The notes under the pieces are model-generated. The model was not told where the DNA came from. It saw nothing but the letters and a program-made list of their open reading frames with translations, and made no database searches. From positions 1 to 64,000 of the forward strand of contig JAGFZV010000006.1 of NCBI GenBank assembly GCA_017889545.1: a stretch of DNA of 64,000 nucleotides. The letters run 5' to 3'. Shown piece after piece: positions 1 to 8,771 of the stretch. This stretch comes from Bacillota bacterium (lineage in GTDB: Bacteria > Bacillota > Negativicutes > CTSoil-072). The position numbers and the translations under genes were made by a program. Every line of letters starts with the position of its first letter. Position 1 is the stretch's first letter.

Positions 1-12
1 AATTTTACACCG

Positions 13-40
13 AGAGGCAGGTTCTTCGGAACCCGCCTCT
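13..40. repeat. Inverted repeat with UUCG-like loop beyond rpsO
   Basis: Arms at 13-23 and 30-40 (AGAGGCAGGTT against AACCCGCCTCT) pair with one mismatch around a 6-base CTTCGG loop. On the plus strand a T-run follows at 45-50, so it would terminate plus-strand transcription. On the minus strand it lies just past the rpsO terminator, in front of whatever gene comes next outside the window (pnp is usual after rpsO). It could be a leader hairpin of that gene or a bidirectional terminator; the sequence does not decide. Confidence 0.5.
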
Positions 41-53
41 TGTATTTTTTTAC

Positions 54-92
54 AAAAAAAAGAAACTGTCCCAATTTTTCTTATTGAGACAG
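54..92 (-). terminator. Intrinsic terminator of rpsO
   Basis: Read on the minus strand, CTGTCTCAAT (83-92) pairs with ATTGGGACAG (66-75) around a 7-base loop, with one G-U pair, and is followed by a run of eight T at 54-61. It starts about 10 bases after the rpsO stop codon. Stem plus T-run is the classical Rho-independent form. Confidence 0.8.
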
Positions 93-100
93 CCCCTTTG

Positions 101-367
101 TTATTTTCTAAGATTCAGTTTTTCAAGGATAGAACGATAACGAGCAATATCATTATCGCGCAAATATCTCAATAAACGTCTACGTTGTCCGACCATTTTT
201 AACAATCCGCGACGAGAATGATGATCTTTTTTGTGTTCCTTCAGATGCTCGGTAAGGTAACCGATCCGCTGAGATAAAATTGCAATTTGCACTTCCGGTG
301 AACCGGTATCAGTTTCATGTGCGCGAAACTTTTCAATCAATTGCTGTTTGACTTCAGGAGTCAACAT
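101..367 (-). CDS. rpsO: 30S ribosomal protein S15
   Basis: The 88-residue product begins [14 protein letters not shown] and carries the S15 signature region [10 protein letters not shown] near residues 20-30, followed by [16 protein letters not shown]. It binds 16S rRNA helices at the platform of the small subunit early in assembly. I chose the ATG at 367 because AAGGAGGTGG lies just upstream and it gives the family length of 88-89 residues; a longer reading from 442 would add an unlikely N-terminal tail. The gene has its own promoter (476-504) and a leader of roughly 100 bases, long enough for the S15 autoregulation known in other bacteria, and it ends in a terminator. Confidence 0.97.
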   Translation of the reverse strand: MLTPEVKQQLIEKFRAHETDTGSPEVQIAILSQRIGYLTEHLKEHKKDHHSRRGLLKMVGQRRRLLRYLRDNDIARYRSILEKLNLRK

Positions 368-475
368 GAATATCCACCTCCTTTTGATTCTAATATCCCC
401 ACTAGCCAAGACAACCGTTGGAGATTCGGTAATCTGAGCCATGGTTCATAAAAAGAAACTATTTAAACCTACATC

Positions 476-504
476 ATTTTATCACATGCATAATTTGGTG
501 TAAA
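476..504 (-). promoter_or_regulatory. Sigma-A type promoter of rpsO
   Basis: Minus-strand TTTACA (499-504), 17-base spacer, TAAAAT (476-481). It sits between the end of ribF (546) and rpsO (367) and would give a leader of about 100 bases. Both hexamers are one mismatch from consensus with ideal spacing. Confidence 0.65.
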
Positions 505-545
505 CAGCAAATTAAAAAAATTGCTTAATCTGATGATCTATGATT

Positions 546-1472
546 TTATCTGGCCGAAAAAAAATCTTTTGCCTTTATAATATCATGAGCAATTTGAGTT
601 TGAAGTTCAGATGCAGATGAAAAAGTGATTTCTTTTCGTATTTGCTTTAAAAATAACACCGAAATAATGCAGCCATATAAATCAGCGGAAAAATCAAAAA
701 TAAACACTTCAATCCGACGATGCTGCCCTTTAAAGGTAGGGTTTTCGCCAACATTGGCTACCCCCTGATAAATACCGTGGCGTGTAAGAATTTCTACGGC
801 ATAGACGCCGTCACCCGGAGAAATAAGGCCTTCCTCAATTGATAAATTTGCAGTGGGATAACCCAAGTTCCGGCCACGACCGTCTCCGCTTACAACACGA
901 CCTTTTAATCGAAATGGACGGCCAAGATAAGCGGCGGCTTTTTCAACTTTTCCTTGCTGGATCAGCCGGCGAATGACTGTACTGCTAACCAAAACATCTT
1001 CGATATAAACGGCCGGATGGATCTCAACTGAAAATCCATATTGTTCACCAGCTTCACGCAGCATTTCCGGGTTGCCCCGGCCACGGTGACCAAAGCTGTA
1101 ATTTGGCCCGACTTCAATATGAACAGGGTGTAATGTATTGATCAGAAGCTGGACAAATTTTTCCGGTGAAAGTTGAAGAATTTCCGGTGTGAATGGAATT
1201 AAAATTAAGGCATCAACACCAATACTTCGCAATAGTCGAATTTTGTCTTGAGCAGTTAATAATAAAGGTGGAGACCTTTTGGGATCAATGAGTGAGATTG
1301 GATGATTGCTGAAGGTAAAGACAGCACTCGCAACGCCTTTTTGACGTGCCAGCCGAACGGCTCTCATAATTACACTTTGATGTCCAATATGCAATCCATC
1401 AAAATTACCTAATGCAATCGATGTTTTTGGAAAAAAGGAATGAACCTTATCTAATTCGGTGAAGACTCTCAT
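546..1472 (-). CDS. ribF: Bifunctional riboflavin kinase / FAD synthetase
   Basis: A 308-residue cytosolic enzyme that phosphorylates riboflavin to FMN and adenylylates FMN to FAD. The N-terminal adenylyltransferase half shows the nucleotidyl-transferase motif GNFDGLHIGHQ and a later SSTVIRRLI segment; the C-terminal kinase half has GDGRGRNLGYPTANL and GVYAV. The ATG at 1472 (MRVFTELDKV) is chosen because AGGAG precedes it; in-frame upstream starts lack this. It follows truB by 55 bases and is the last gene of the rimP-nusA-infB group before rpsO with its separate promoter. The truB-ribF-rpsO order is common in Firmicutes. Confidence 0.95.
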   Translation of the reverse strand: MRVFTELDKVHSFFPKTSIALGNFDGLHIGHQSVIMRAVRLARQKGVASAVFTFSNHPISLIDPKRSPPLLLTAQDKIRLLRSIGVDALILIPFTPEILQLSPEKFVQLLINTLHPVHIEVGPNYSFGHRGRGNPEMLREAGEQYGFSVEIHPAVYIEDVLVSSTVIRRLIQQGKVEKAAAYLGRPFRLKGRVVSGDGRGRNLGYPTANLSIEEGLISPGDGVYAVEILTRHGIYQGVANVGENPTFKGQHRRIEVFIFDFSADLYGCIISVLFLKQIRKEITFSSASELQTQIAHDIIKAKDFFSAR

Positions 1473-1527
1473 GACCATTCTCCTCATGAATGTAAATATA
1501 AGTAAATTTCCCAATAATAACTATATT

Positions 1528-2400
1528 TTATTCATTACTGTTCAATACTTTCAGTGGTTGATATTGTAGATTTTCAGCTGCTTTTTGAGCGATTCCCAGA
1601 AGTTGGTTTTTTGAATTGTAAAAACGAACCGGTATGTCTGCCGGACCTGTAATGTTAATTTGTTTGCCGTGGGAAAAATCCTGCTCTTGGGTTTCGCTTA
1701 ACGTGATTGAAGGCATAAATTGAATGGCGCTATCGATCGGCAATAACGCTTGATCGCCTTTAGCAACGATTTCTTCCAGTGTTTGAGTCTGGTTCAGATC
1801 AAAACATCCAACACGGGTTCGAACTAAAAAGGACATAACAACTGGGCAATTCAATTTTTCCCCAATATCACTGCAAAGGGTCCGAATATAGGTTCCCTTG
1901 GAACATGTTACATCAAATAAAAAAACAGTATCTGTCTGATGCAGCAAGGAAATGTCATAAATCGTAACCGATCTGGATTTCCGATCGATCACAATTCCTT
2001 CACGTGCATATTCGTATAGTTTTTTCCCGTCTATCTTGACTGCAGAATACATAGGCGGAATTTGCATGCTGTTCCCTTTAAATGATTGCAATATACTAAG
2101 CAATTGATCTGATTCTGGCAAAACACAGAGAGCAGATCGAATAAGATTACCCATGTCATCGCCGGTATCTGTTTCACGGCCTACGGTCAGTTCAACACGA
2201 TATGATTTGTCAAAGTTAGCGGCATATTCGATGAGACGCGTTGCCTGGCCGATATAGACAGGCAATACGCCGGCAGCTGCCGGATCCAAGGTTCCGGCAT
2301 GGCCTACCCGTTTAACCTTAAATTGACGCCGAATAAAAGCCACCACATCATGCGAAGTCATACCGGGTGGTTTCAATACATTAATAATCCCCTGCGTCAT
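1528..2400 (-). CDS. truB: tRNA pseudouridine(55) synthase
   Basis: This 290-residue enzyme isomerises U55 in the T-loop of tRNA. It shows the start GIINVLKPPGMTSHDVV, the catalytic segment VGHAGTLDPAAAGVLP with the nucleophilic Asp near residue 39, and the RNA-binding core SKGTYIRTLCSDIG. The C-terminal 60 residues look like the PUA-type tail found in longer family members. The start codon lies inside the end of nrnA (4-base ATGA overlap), with AAGG a suitable distance upstream, so translation is probably coupled. Confidence 0.95.
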   Translation of the reverse strand: MTQGIINVLKPPGMTSHDVVAFIRRQFKVKRVGHAGTLDPAAAGVLPVYIGQATRLIEYAANFDKSYRVELTVGRETDTGDDMGNLIRSALCVLPESDQLLSILQSFKGNSMQIPPMYSAVKIDGKKLYEYAREGIVIDRKSRSVTIYDISLLHQTDTVFLFDVTCSKGTYIRTLCSDIGEKLNCPVVMSFLVRTRVGCFDLNQTQTLEEIVAKGDQALLPIDSAIQFMPSITLSETQEQDFSHGKQINITGPADIPVRFYNSKNQLLGIAQKAAENLQYQPLKVLNSNE

Positions 2401-3362
2401 TGTTGTTTACCTTCTAACTGTATCGCTGCTGCCGTTAAAATCTGTTTTTTTACTTCGTCAATATTTCCATGGATCGAACAACCGGCAGCCCTTTGATGCC
2501 CGCCTCCGCCAAAAGTCTGCGCAACTTGATTTACATCAGCCCCATGCGAACGCAAACTGACTCTGATCATATCATGATCAGTAATTTTATACATGATAGC
2601 AATTTCAACGCCAGCGATACTGCGAATATAATTAATAAAAAGGTCTGTACTGCTAATGTTTTTGACTAATGTTTCCGTGGTAAGCGTAATAGAAGCTATT
2701 CGGCCGTCAGGCGATAATTCAAGAGTAGACAAAACATCGCGAAGAGCCGTCAAATCATCAAGTGTAATTTTTTCCAAGTTTTCAGAAATTTCATTCGGCC
2801 TTGCCCCACGTTCAACAAGCAGCGAGGCACGCTGCAAAGTATTGGGGGTTGTATTGGCATAACGAAAAAAACCGCAATCCGTAACAATAGCCGTATATAA
2901 ACATACGGCTATTTCGCAAGTAATTTCCGCATTTGCCAATATAAGCAATTGAAAAATTATTTCTCCGGTTGCTGCAGCTTGACTATCAATAAGACAAAAA
3001 TCAGCAGTCCTGTTATTGGACGAATGATGATCAATATTAAGGATTGGAACTTGCATCGAAGCCAAAGTTTCCCCAATACGGGAGAGATCTGGGTTGGTAT
3101 CCAAAACAATCAACAAATCGTAGTTCTTATCAAAAATGAACTCCTTTGCATAGACAATCGTTTGGATGCCTGGCAGAAAATAAAACAGCTTGGGGACTTC
3201 GTCTTCAATTGCAAGTACTACTTCTTTTCCTAACGAGATTAAATAATGGGATAATCCCAGCATGGATCCTAAACTGTCGCCGTCAGGACGAATGTGAGAT
3301 GTGATGATTATTTTATTTGCATCTGTGATTTTTCCCAGGGCTTGAATTGTAGAAACTTCCAT
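2397..3362 (-). CDS. nrnA: DHH-family bifunctional oligoribonuclease / PAP phosphatase
   Basis: A 321-residue DHH-DHHA1 phosphoesterase. The N-terminal domain has the metal-binding series HIRPDGDSLGS (near residue 22), VLDTNP (near 84) and the name-giving DHHSSN (near 112); the C-terminal DHHA1 domain ends in FGGGGHQRAAGC. Family members degrade short RNA oligonucleotides and 3'-phosphoadenosine 5'-phosphate. It lies 2 bases after rbfA and overlaps truB by 4 bases, the usual rbfA-nrnA-truB order of Firmicutes. The ribosome binding site (GGAAAAG) is weak, which fits coupling to rbfA. Confidence 0.93.
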   Translation of the reverse strand: MEVSTIQALGKITDANKIIITSHIRPDGDSLGSMLGLSHYLISLGKEVVLAIEDEVPKLFYFLPGIQTIVYAKEFIFDKNYDLLIVLDTNPDLSRIGETLASMQVPILNIDHHSSNNRTADFCLIDSQAAATGEIIFQLLILANAEITCEIAVCLYTAIVTDCGFFRYANTTPNTLQRASLLVERGARPNEISENLEKITLDDLTALRDVLSTLELSPDGRIASITLTTETLVKNISSTDLFINYIRSIAGVEIAIMYKITDHDMIRVSLRSHGADVNQVAQTFGGGGHQRAAGCSIHGNIDEVKKQILTAAAIQLEGKQQ

Positions 3363-3364
3363 CG

Positions 3365-3724
3365 TTATGATTTCTTTTCCTCTTCCTTGATTTGTTGCAG
3401 CAATTCTTGAATGCGCGCACTATAATTTAATGATTCATCCAAATGCAAGGTTAATTCTGGCGCGACCCTTAAACGTATTCGTCTGCTGATTTCCGAACGC
3501 ATAAAACCCAATGCGCTTTGCAATCCGGCCCAGGTAGCTTCTTTTTGATCATCTGATCCATAAAGGCTGATATAAATGGCAGCACTGCTTAAATCGCCGG
3601 TAACCTCAACATGCGTAACCGTCACGAAGCCAATACGAGGGTCTTTAATTTCACCGGTTACCAACATTTTACTAATTTCCTGTTTAATGAATTCTTGTAC
3701 TTTCTCTACCCGCAGCTGACTCAT
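3365..3724 (-). CDS. rbfA: 30S ribosome-binding factor A
   Basis: A 119-residue single KH-like domain protein needed for late 30S maturation and cold growth. Recognisable parts are the N-terminal RVEKVQEFIKQEIS, the central IGFVTVTHVEVTGDLSSA and the SEISRRIRLRVAPELTLHLDES segment. I use the ATG at 3724 (MSQLRVEKV) because TGGAGGGG lies at normal spacing; the 8 residues of the longer frame look like translated ribosome binding site. It follows infB by 20 bases and precedes nrnA by 2. Confidence 0.95.
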   Translation of the reverse strand: MSQLRVEKVQEFIKQEISKMLVTGEIKDPRIGFVTVTHVEVTGDLSSAAIYISLYGSDDQKEATWAGLQSALGFMRSEISRRIRLRVAPELTLHLDESLNYSARIQELLQQIKEEEKKS

Positions 3725-3744
3725 ATTCACCCCTCCACCAAGGA

Positions 3745-6306
3745 TCAACTACTCCTCTTGATTTCCTCCATTGTGAATGCTTCGATAATATCTCCTTCTT
3801 TGATATCACGGAACTTTTCAATGGTTATTCCGCATTCATATCCAGCGGCGACTTCCTTCACCTCGTCCTTAAAACGGCGCAATGATTCGATTTTTCCTTC
3901 TTGTATTACAATTCCATTACGAATGATCCGCAAATCAGAAGAATTTAAAATTTTTCCCTCTAATACATAAGAGCCAGCAACAATACCTTTAGGAATATTG
4001 ATAATTTGCCGAACTTCAACACGTCCTTGTATGACTTCCTTGAATTTTGGCGCCAGCATTCCGGTGATCGCTGCCTGTATATCATTGATCGCGTCATAAA
4101 TTACTCGATAGGTTCGAATATCAATGTTCTCTGCTTCTGACATTTTCCGCGCATTGGAATCCGGTCTTACATTAAAACCGATGATCAGAGCATTTGAAGC
4201 TGCTGCCAGCATTACGTCCGATTCATTGATTGCACCGGCACCGGAATGTACAATATTAACCCGAACTTCCTCGTTTTTCAAGTTCAGCAAGGATTGAGTC
4301 AATGCTTCGATCGAACCCTGTACGTCGGCTTTTAGTACGATATTGATTTCTTTCAGTTTACCTTCTTTGATTTGGCTAAAGATATCTTCAAGCGAAACCT
4401 TTTGTGAAGGTTTCATTTCATCAGTGCGTTTTTTTGCAACCCGTTTTTCAGCAACGGCCCGTGCGACTTTTTCATCTACGGCTTCCAAAATATCTCCGGC
4501 CATAGGCACATCAGAAAGACCCAGGACTTCAACCGGAGTAGATGGTTCCGCTTTTTTGACTTTATCGCCGCGTTCATTGATCATTGCTCTGACTTTGCCG
4601 AAAGCGGTGCCGGCAATGATGCTATCCCCAACCCGTAACGTTCCCTTCTGGACTAAAACAGTAGCTACAGGACCACGGCCTTTATCTAGCTGTGCTTCAA
4701 TGATTGTTCCAAATGCATGGCGATTAGGGTTAGCTTTTAATTCTTGCATTTCGGCAACCAGCAAAATCATTTCCAAAAGATCAGTAATACCAGTTTTTGC
4801 ATAAGCTGAAACCGGAACCATAATTGTATCGCCGCCCCAATCCTCGGGGAGCAGTCCATAATCGCCCAGTTGCTGTTTTACCCGGTCAGGATTGGCACCC
4901 GGTCGATCCATCTTATTAATAGCAACAATAATGGGGACTTTCGCAGATTTGGCATGATTTATTGCTTCTATCGTCTGCGGCATGACGCCATCATCGGCAG
5001 CAACAACTAATATGGCAATATCAGTTACTTGCGCTCCCCGGGCACGCATAGCAGTAAATGCTTCGTGGCCGGGAGTGTCAAGAAATACGATTTTTTTACC
5101 TTGATAATTCACTTGATAAGCGCCGATATGTTGTGTGATTCCACCAGCTTCATGAGACGTTACATTTGCTTGGCGAATTGCATCCAACAAAGATGTTTTA
5201 CCATGGTCAACATGTCCCATTACGGTAACAACCGGAGGACGGTAAATTAATGTTTTAGGATCGTCAACAATTTCCGGTATTTCAGTCGGATCTTCTTCTG
5301 GAGGAAGCTCTTCTACTGCCGTACCGAAATCATTGGCTAATATGGTTGCAGTATCGATATCTACTTCTTGGTTGATTGTAGCCATAATACCAAGGGCCAT
5401 AAGTTTTTTAATAATTTCACTGACTTCACGACAAAGCTTACTGGCCAAATCTTTAACAGTGATTGGTCCGCCTAGTTTAATGAGCTTTGGTTTTGCAGCA
5501 TCCATGGCGGCTGCTGACGACGGCGTATGTTGTCCACCGAAAGAACGGTGTCCTGGGCGTCCGGATGATGCTCCAGGACGGGCATTGCGATTTCCAGATC
5601 CTACATTTTTTGATCCTGAACCTGTCTGAGGGCGTTGTCGCGAATAATCTTTATTCGGACGCGATTTATCGGCTTGCGTACCGGATGGTGCAGTGCGAAC
5701 AAATTGATTGGGCCGTCCGCCGGTTGCCGTTTGAGCAGGTGCAGAAACAGGAGCAGGACCACGACCAACCGGTCGCGATTGCTGCGCTGCTGGTTGTCCA
5801 TTTCCTGCATTTCGGTAAGGTGGCCGAGATTGGAATGCAGGCTTTGCTGGTCCAGAACTTGTGGCTGGTCCAGAACTTGTGGCTGGTCCACGTTGAGCTG
5901 GTCTTGGTTGGTTTTGATTTGGACGTTGGGAAAAATTTCCCCGTTGTTGTTCCGGTTGCGAAAAAGGTTGGCGAGTCTGAGGTTGTTGACCCTGGGTGGA
6001 GACCGGTCCTCTCGGATAATGCTGTTGCGAACGATTTTGCTGACTTGGGGTCGATTGTTGCGGACGTGTTTCAGCAGGACGAACTTTCGGTTCATCCTGT
6101 GGTTTTATAGGCGAAGTTTTTGGAACCGCACTTTCTTCATTACCCGTTTTTCGTGCGAACGTTCGATCGATGATTGCTTTTTCCGGATCATCAATACTAC
6201 TCATATGATTTTTGGCAACAACGTTGTTACGCGCCAATATGTCAATAATCACCTTACTTGTTGTATTAAATTCTTTCGCTAACTCATATATTCTATATTT
6301 TGACAT
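3745..6306 (-). CDS. infB: Translation initiation factor IF-2
   Basis: An 853-residue GTPase that brings fMet-tRNA to the 30S subunit and promotes subunit joining. Residues 1-50 form the IF2-N helical domain ([12 protein letters not shown]), residues about 60-270 are a Gln/Pro/Gly/Asn-rich disordered linker, a second IF2-N-like domain follows near 275-330, and the G domain begins near 360 with [16 protein letters not shown] and NKMD. Domains II, III and IV follow. The start at 6306 has GGGGGTGG upstream. The linker contains an in-frame tandem repeat (PATSSG twice, DNA near 5860-5895), a likely replication-slippage product. Long open frames on both other readings of this linker are composition artefacts. 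Confidence 0.98.
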   Translation of the reverse strand: MSKYRIYELAKEFNTTSKVIIDILARNNVVAKNHMSSIDDPEKAIIDRTFARKTGNEESAVPKTSPIKPQDEPKVRPAETRPQQSTPSQQNRSQQHYPRGPVSTQGQQPQTRQPFSQPEQQRGNFSQRPNQNQPRPAQRGPATSSGPATSSGPAKPAFQSRPPYRNAGNGQPAAQQSRPVGRGPAPVSAPAQTATGGRPNQFVRTAPSGTQADKSRPNKDYSRQRPQTGSGSKNVGSGNRNARPGASSGRPGHRSFGGQHTPSSAAAMDAAKPKLIKLGGPITVKDLASKLCREVSEIIKKLMALGIMATINQEVDIDTATILANDFGTAVEELPPEEDPTEIPEIVDDPKTLIYRPPVVTVMGHVDHGKTSLLDAIRQANVTSHEAGGITQHIGAYQVNYQGKKIVFLDTPGHEAFTAMRARGAQVTDIAILVVAADDGVMPQTIEAINHAKSAKVPIIVAINKMDRPGANPDRVKQQLGDYGLLPEDWGGDTIMVPVSAYAKTGITDLLEMILLVAEMQELKANPNRHAFGTIIEAQLDKGRGPVATVLVQKGTLRVGDSIIAGTAFGKVRAMINERGDKVKKAEPSTPVEVLGLSDVPMAGDILEAVDEKVARAVAEKRVAKKRTDEMKPSQKVSLEDIFSQIKEGKLKEINIVLKADVQGSIEALTQSLLNLKNEEVRVNIVHSGAGAINESDVMLAAASNALIIGFNVRPDSNARKMSEAENIDIRTYRVIYDAINDIQAAITGMLAPKFKEVIQGRVEVRQIINIPKGIVAGSYVLEGKILNSSDLRIIRNGIVIQEGKIESLRRFKDEVKEVAAGYECGITIEKFRDIKEGDIIEAFTMEEIKRSS

Positions 6307-6345
6307 TGATCCACCCCCAAAATTCAATCTTGTTCAACATAATTC

Positions 6346-6654
6346 TTACATAGTTAATAGCTTAAGGATTGCTTTGTTAAATCCTGTATCTGTCACAGCC
6401 AAGGCAGCCCGGCTTATTTTTCCTATGCTCACTCCCAACTGGTCTTTTGTCAATAGAATGAAAATAGGAGTTGAATAATATGCTGCCATGTCTTGATAAT
6501 TTTTTTTTGTACTTTCCGAAGCATCAGCAGCAACTAGCAACAATTTGGCAGATCGGTTTCTAATCGCTTTTTCAACAGCCATTTCGCCCGAAACTATTTT
6601 CCCTGCTTTTTGCGCTAATCCCAGCAATGATAAAAGCCGTTCATCGTTCATCAT
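6346..6654 (-). CDS. ylxQ: YlxQ-type L7Ae-family RNA-binding protein
   Basis: A 102-residue member of the L7Ae/L30e/S12e family, whose members bind kink-turn RNA; YlxQ proteins have no settled cellular role. Typical segments are LLSLLGLAQKAGKIVSGE at the N-terminus, then SAKLLLVAADAS, and a C-terminal ISRAALAVTD. The start is placed at 6654, where ATGA overlaps the ylxR stop; the longer frame to 6753 runs inside ylxR and adds a tail not seen in the family. It sits between ylxR and infB as in most Firmicutes. Confidence 0.9.
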   Translation of the reverse strand: MMNDERLLSLLGLAQKAGKIVSGEMAVEKAIRNRSAKLLLVAADASESTKKNYQDMAAYYSTPIFILLTKDQLGVSIGKISRAALAVTDTGFNKAILKLLTM

Positions 6655-6917
6655 TTCATAATTGTAAGACGAAGTTGCTCGTAAACCGTGGAAGAAACGC
6701 TTTGCTTTAATGCACGCTCCAGCCTTTTTTCCTTGAAAGCTTTGGAAAAGCATTCAGGATCCCTGCATACATAAGCGCCACGGCCAGGTTGTTTTCCAAT
6801 CTGGTCCCATATAATTTCTCCGGCCGGCGTTCGAACAATTCGCAATAATTCCTTTTTGTTTTTCATTTCCTGGCATCCTACACACATACGTAATGGAATT
6901 TTTTTTTGCTTTACCAT
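6651..6917 (-). CDS. ylxR: YlxR (RnpM, DUF448) RNA-binding protein
   Basis: An 88-residue protein with the DUF448 hallmark PLRMCVGCQEMKNKKELLR and a C-terminal GRGAYVCRDPECF. In Bacillus and Clostridium relatives YlxR/RnpM binds RNase P RNA and modulates its activity; here that role is by family only. The ATG at 6917 follows AGGAG at good spacing. It sits 10 bases after nusA and overlaps ylxQ by 4 bases, so nusA-ylxR-ylxQ-infB reads as one translationally linked series. Confidence 0.93.
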   Translation of the reverse strand: MVKQKKIPLRMCVGCQEMKNKKELLRIVRTPAGEIIWDQIGKQPGRGAYVCRDPECFSKAFKEKRLERALKQSVSSTVYEQLRLTIMK

Positions 6918-6927
6918 GACATTTCTC

Positions 6928-7965
6928 CTATATTGCGGCTTGCGCTTGCGTTTCGCTCTTAATGTCAATTTTCCATCCTGTAAGTTTAGCCGCTAATCGG
7001 GCATTTTGGCCTTCTTTCCCAATAGCAAGAGATAACTGATAGTCAGGTACGATAACTTTCGATGTTTTATCAGTTTCGTTAATTGTTACCGAAACAACTT
7101 TAGCGGGGCTGAGTGCACCACCAATATATTTATCAGCATCCACGTTCCACTTAATGATATCAATTTTTTCCCCTTTGAGCTCGTTGACAATGGTCTGTAC
7201 CCGTGAGCCCTTATGGCCTACACAAGCTCCTACCGGGTCAACGTTTTCATCTTTTGAGTATACGGCTATTTTAGAGCGCAACCCTGGTTCCCGGGCAACT
7301 GATTTAATTTCGACAATTCCGTCATGGATTTCCGGAACTTCTAATTCAAATAGCCGCTTTAAAAGTCCGGGATGGGTCCGGGAAACTAAAATTTGCGGTC
7401 CTTTGGTAGTCTTTTTTACTTCGATTATATACGTTTTCAAACGATCGCCGAAGCGATACGTTTCTCCTGGAATTTGTTCGGAAGGCGTTAAAATCGCTTC
7501 CGCCTTTCCTAGATCAATATACACATTTTTTTGTTCAATTCTTTGTACTAATCCGGTCACAATATCACTTTCGCGGTTCGAGAATTCATCATAAATAATA
7601 CCTCGTTCCGCTTCGCGAATGCGTTGTACGACCACTTGTTTAGCAGTTTGTGCAGCGATACGTCCAAAATTCTTCGGAGTAACTTCTAAATCCACAACAT
7701 CGCCCAATTCGTAACGAATATCAATTTCACGCGCATCCTGCAAAGAAATTTCTGTACGAGTATCCTTTGGCGCTTCTACAATTGTTTTGCAAGCATAGAC
7801 ATGAATTTCTCCGGAATGCCTGTCGAGCGACACACGAACGTTTTGTGCAGAGCTAAAATTCCTTTTATAGGCGGAAATCAATGCCGCCTCAATGGCATCA
7901 TAGAGAACTTCAGGCGCAATCCCCTTTTCTTTGCCCAGTTGCTCAAATGCCTGTACAAATTCCAT
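6928..7965 (-). CDS. nusA: Transcription termination/antitermination factor NusA
   Basis: A 345-residue protein that binds RNA polymerase and nascent RNA and controls pausing and termination. The N-terminal polymerase-binding domain is residues 1-125, an S1 domain near 135-200 (DIVTGLVQRIEQKNVYIDLG), and two KH domains near 230-345 (GACVGHKGSRVQTIVNEL and LAIGKEGQNARLAAKLTGW). It lacks the acidic C-terminal repeats of the enterobacterial protein, as is normal in Firmicutes. The ATG at 7965 is preceded by AGGAGG. It lies 44 bases after rimP. Confidence 0.97.
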   Translation of the reverse strand: MEFVQAFEQLGKEKGIAPEVLYDAIEAALISAYKRNFSSAQNVRVSLDRHSGEIHVYACKTIVEAPKDTRTEISLQDAREIDIRYELGDVVDLEVTPKNFGRIAAQTAKQVVVQRIREAERGIIYDEFSNRESDIVTGLVQRIEQKNVYIDLGKAEAILTPSEQIPGETYRFGDRLKTYIIEVKKTTKGPQILVSRTHPGLLKRLFELEVPEIHDGIVEIKSVAREPGLRSKIAVYSKDENVDPVGACVGHKGSRVQTIVNELKGEKIDIIKWNVDADKYIGGALSPAKVVSVTINETDKTSKVIVPDYQLSLAIGKEGQNARLAAKLTGWKIDIKSETQAQAAI

Positions 7966-8009
7966 ATTCACTAACAATTCCTCCTATTTCATTTGTAACA
8001 AAGTTTATT

Positions 8010-8468
8010 TTAAAATTCCAGATATAAGCGCACTTGTGAAACGGTTTCCCTCGGAATGATTATTTTTTCACCGTTTTTCTCCAACAGTATCTGATTGTTT
8101 TCAAGGCCAAGTAATGTGCCCACAATCGATTTTTCTCCGTTGAATGCACTATAAAAGTGAACGGTTACTTTGTTGCCTATCTGTTGGTTGAAATCGCGAT
8201 CTTTTTTTAAAGGACGTTCAAGTCCTGGCGAAGAAACCTCCAAATAATAACTGTCTTTTATAGGATCAAGCTCGTCGAGCTTTTTTTCAAGTTTTGTGCT
8301 GACATCCTGACAATCTTCAATCTCTATGCCGCCTTCTTTATCCAAGAAAACCCTCAAATACCAGTCATGCTCTTTTACATATTCCACATCAACCAATACT
8401 AGATTTGTATTGGCAATAATTTCAGTAACTAATTTTTCAACCAGTAGCTCAATATCTTTTTTTAACAT
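8010..8468 (-). CDS. rimP: Ribosome maturation factor RimP
   Basis: A 152-residue protein required for 30S assembly around the central pseudoknot. The N-terminal alpha/beta domain contains LVLVDVEYVKEHDWYLRVFLD and the motif SSPGLERPLKKDRDF typical of the family; the C-terminal part is the small SH3-like domain. The ATG at 8468 follows AAAGGTGGT. It heads the rimP-nusA-ylxR-ylxQ-infB-rbfA-nrnA-truB-ribF series and is preceded by a promoter and a structured leader of about 185 bases. Confidence 0.95.
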   Translation of the reverse strand: MLKKDIELLVEKLVTEIIANTNLVLVDVEYVKEHDWYLRVFLDKEGGIEIEDCQDVSTKLEKKLDELDPIKDSYYLEVSSPGLERPLKKDRDFNQQIGNKVTVHFYSAFNGEKSIVGTLLGLENNQILLEKNGEKIIIPRETVSQVRLYLEF

Positions 8469-8522
8469 ATAAACACCACCTTTCATCACCATAAAATAAC
8501 TAGTTTAATAATAAGAGAATGA

Positions 8523-8650
8523 GCCTAGGTATATCGTTTCGCAACCTAGGCGTTCCTATCTGAATGCCCAAACCGATTGTATCGGCATGATTAGATTAAT
8601 AAGATGAAAGAGTGGGTTGTATACCCACTCTTAACCGCTAACACAATTCG
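8523..8650 (-). ncRNA. Structured leader upstream of rimP (candidate rimP-leader)
   Basis: The 303 bases between rimP and polC hold a promoter and, downstream of it, two perfect hairpins on the minus strand: AAGAGTGGGT/ACCCACTCTT (8608-8632, 5-base loop) followed by a pyrimidine-rich TTTCATCTTATT, and GCCTAGGT/ACCTAGGC (8523-8551, 13-base loop) close to the rimP ribosome binding site. A terminator-like stem with an AGTGGG/CCCACT core is what I recall of the Firmicutes rimP-leader family; that assignment is from memory. The first hairpin could act as an attenuator, although its T-run is interrupted. No other gene is visible here. Confidence 0.5.
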
Positions 8651-8659
8651 TCTTATAAC

Positions 8660-8688
8660 ATTGTAGCACGTTCAGCCATGCTTTACAA
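8660..8688 (-). promoter_or_regulatory. Sigma-A type promoter of the rimP-nusA-infB series
   Basis: Minus-strand TTGTAA (8683-8688), exactly 17 bases, then TACAAT (8660-8665). It lies 84 bases past the polC stop, so the rimP series can be transcribed independently of polC. The first transcribed base would be near 8653. Confidence 0.65.
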
Positions 8689-8771
8689 TAGAAAGAGGAT
8701 TGAAACCTACAGTAAAAAGTGCATGACAATAACATTCGTTTCGACTTTTGTTAAAGCTCGTGTCTTGGACG

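Noticed and set aside
4343-4804. Plus-strand frame of 153 codons within infB.
   Set aside because: Antisense shadow of a highly conserved coding region; composition is Ser/Thr-rich as often seen in such frames.
5860-5895. Tandem repeat in infB as a possible CRISPR or minisatellite.
   Set aside because: Only two units, in frame (PATSSG twice) and within a disordered linker; no spacers or cas genes.
5487-6282. Long open frames on both strands overlapping infB (plus 5487-6110, plus 5635-6282, minus 5601-6095).
   Set aside because: They lie over the low-complexity Gln/Pro/Gly-rich linker of IF-2 and their compositions mirror it. No ribosome binding sites or family matches.
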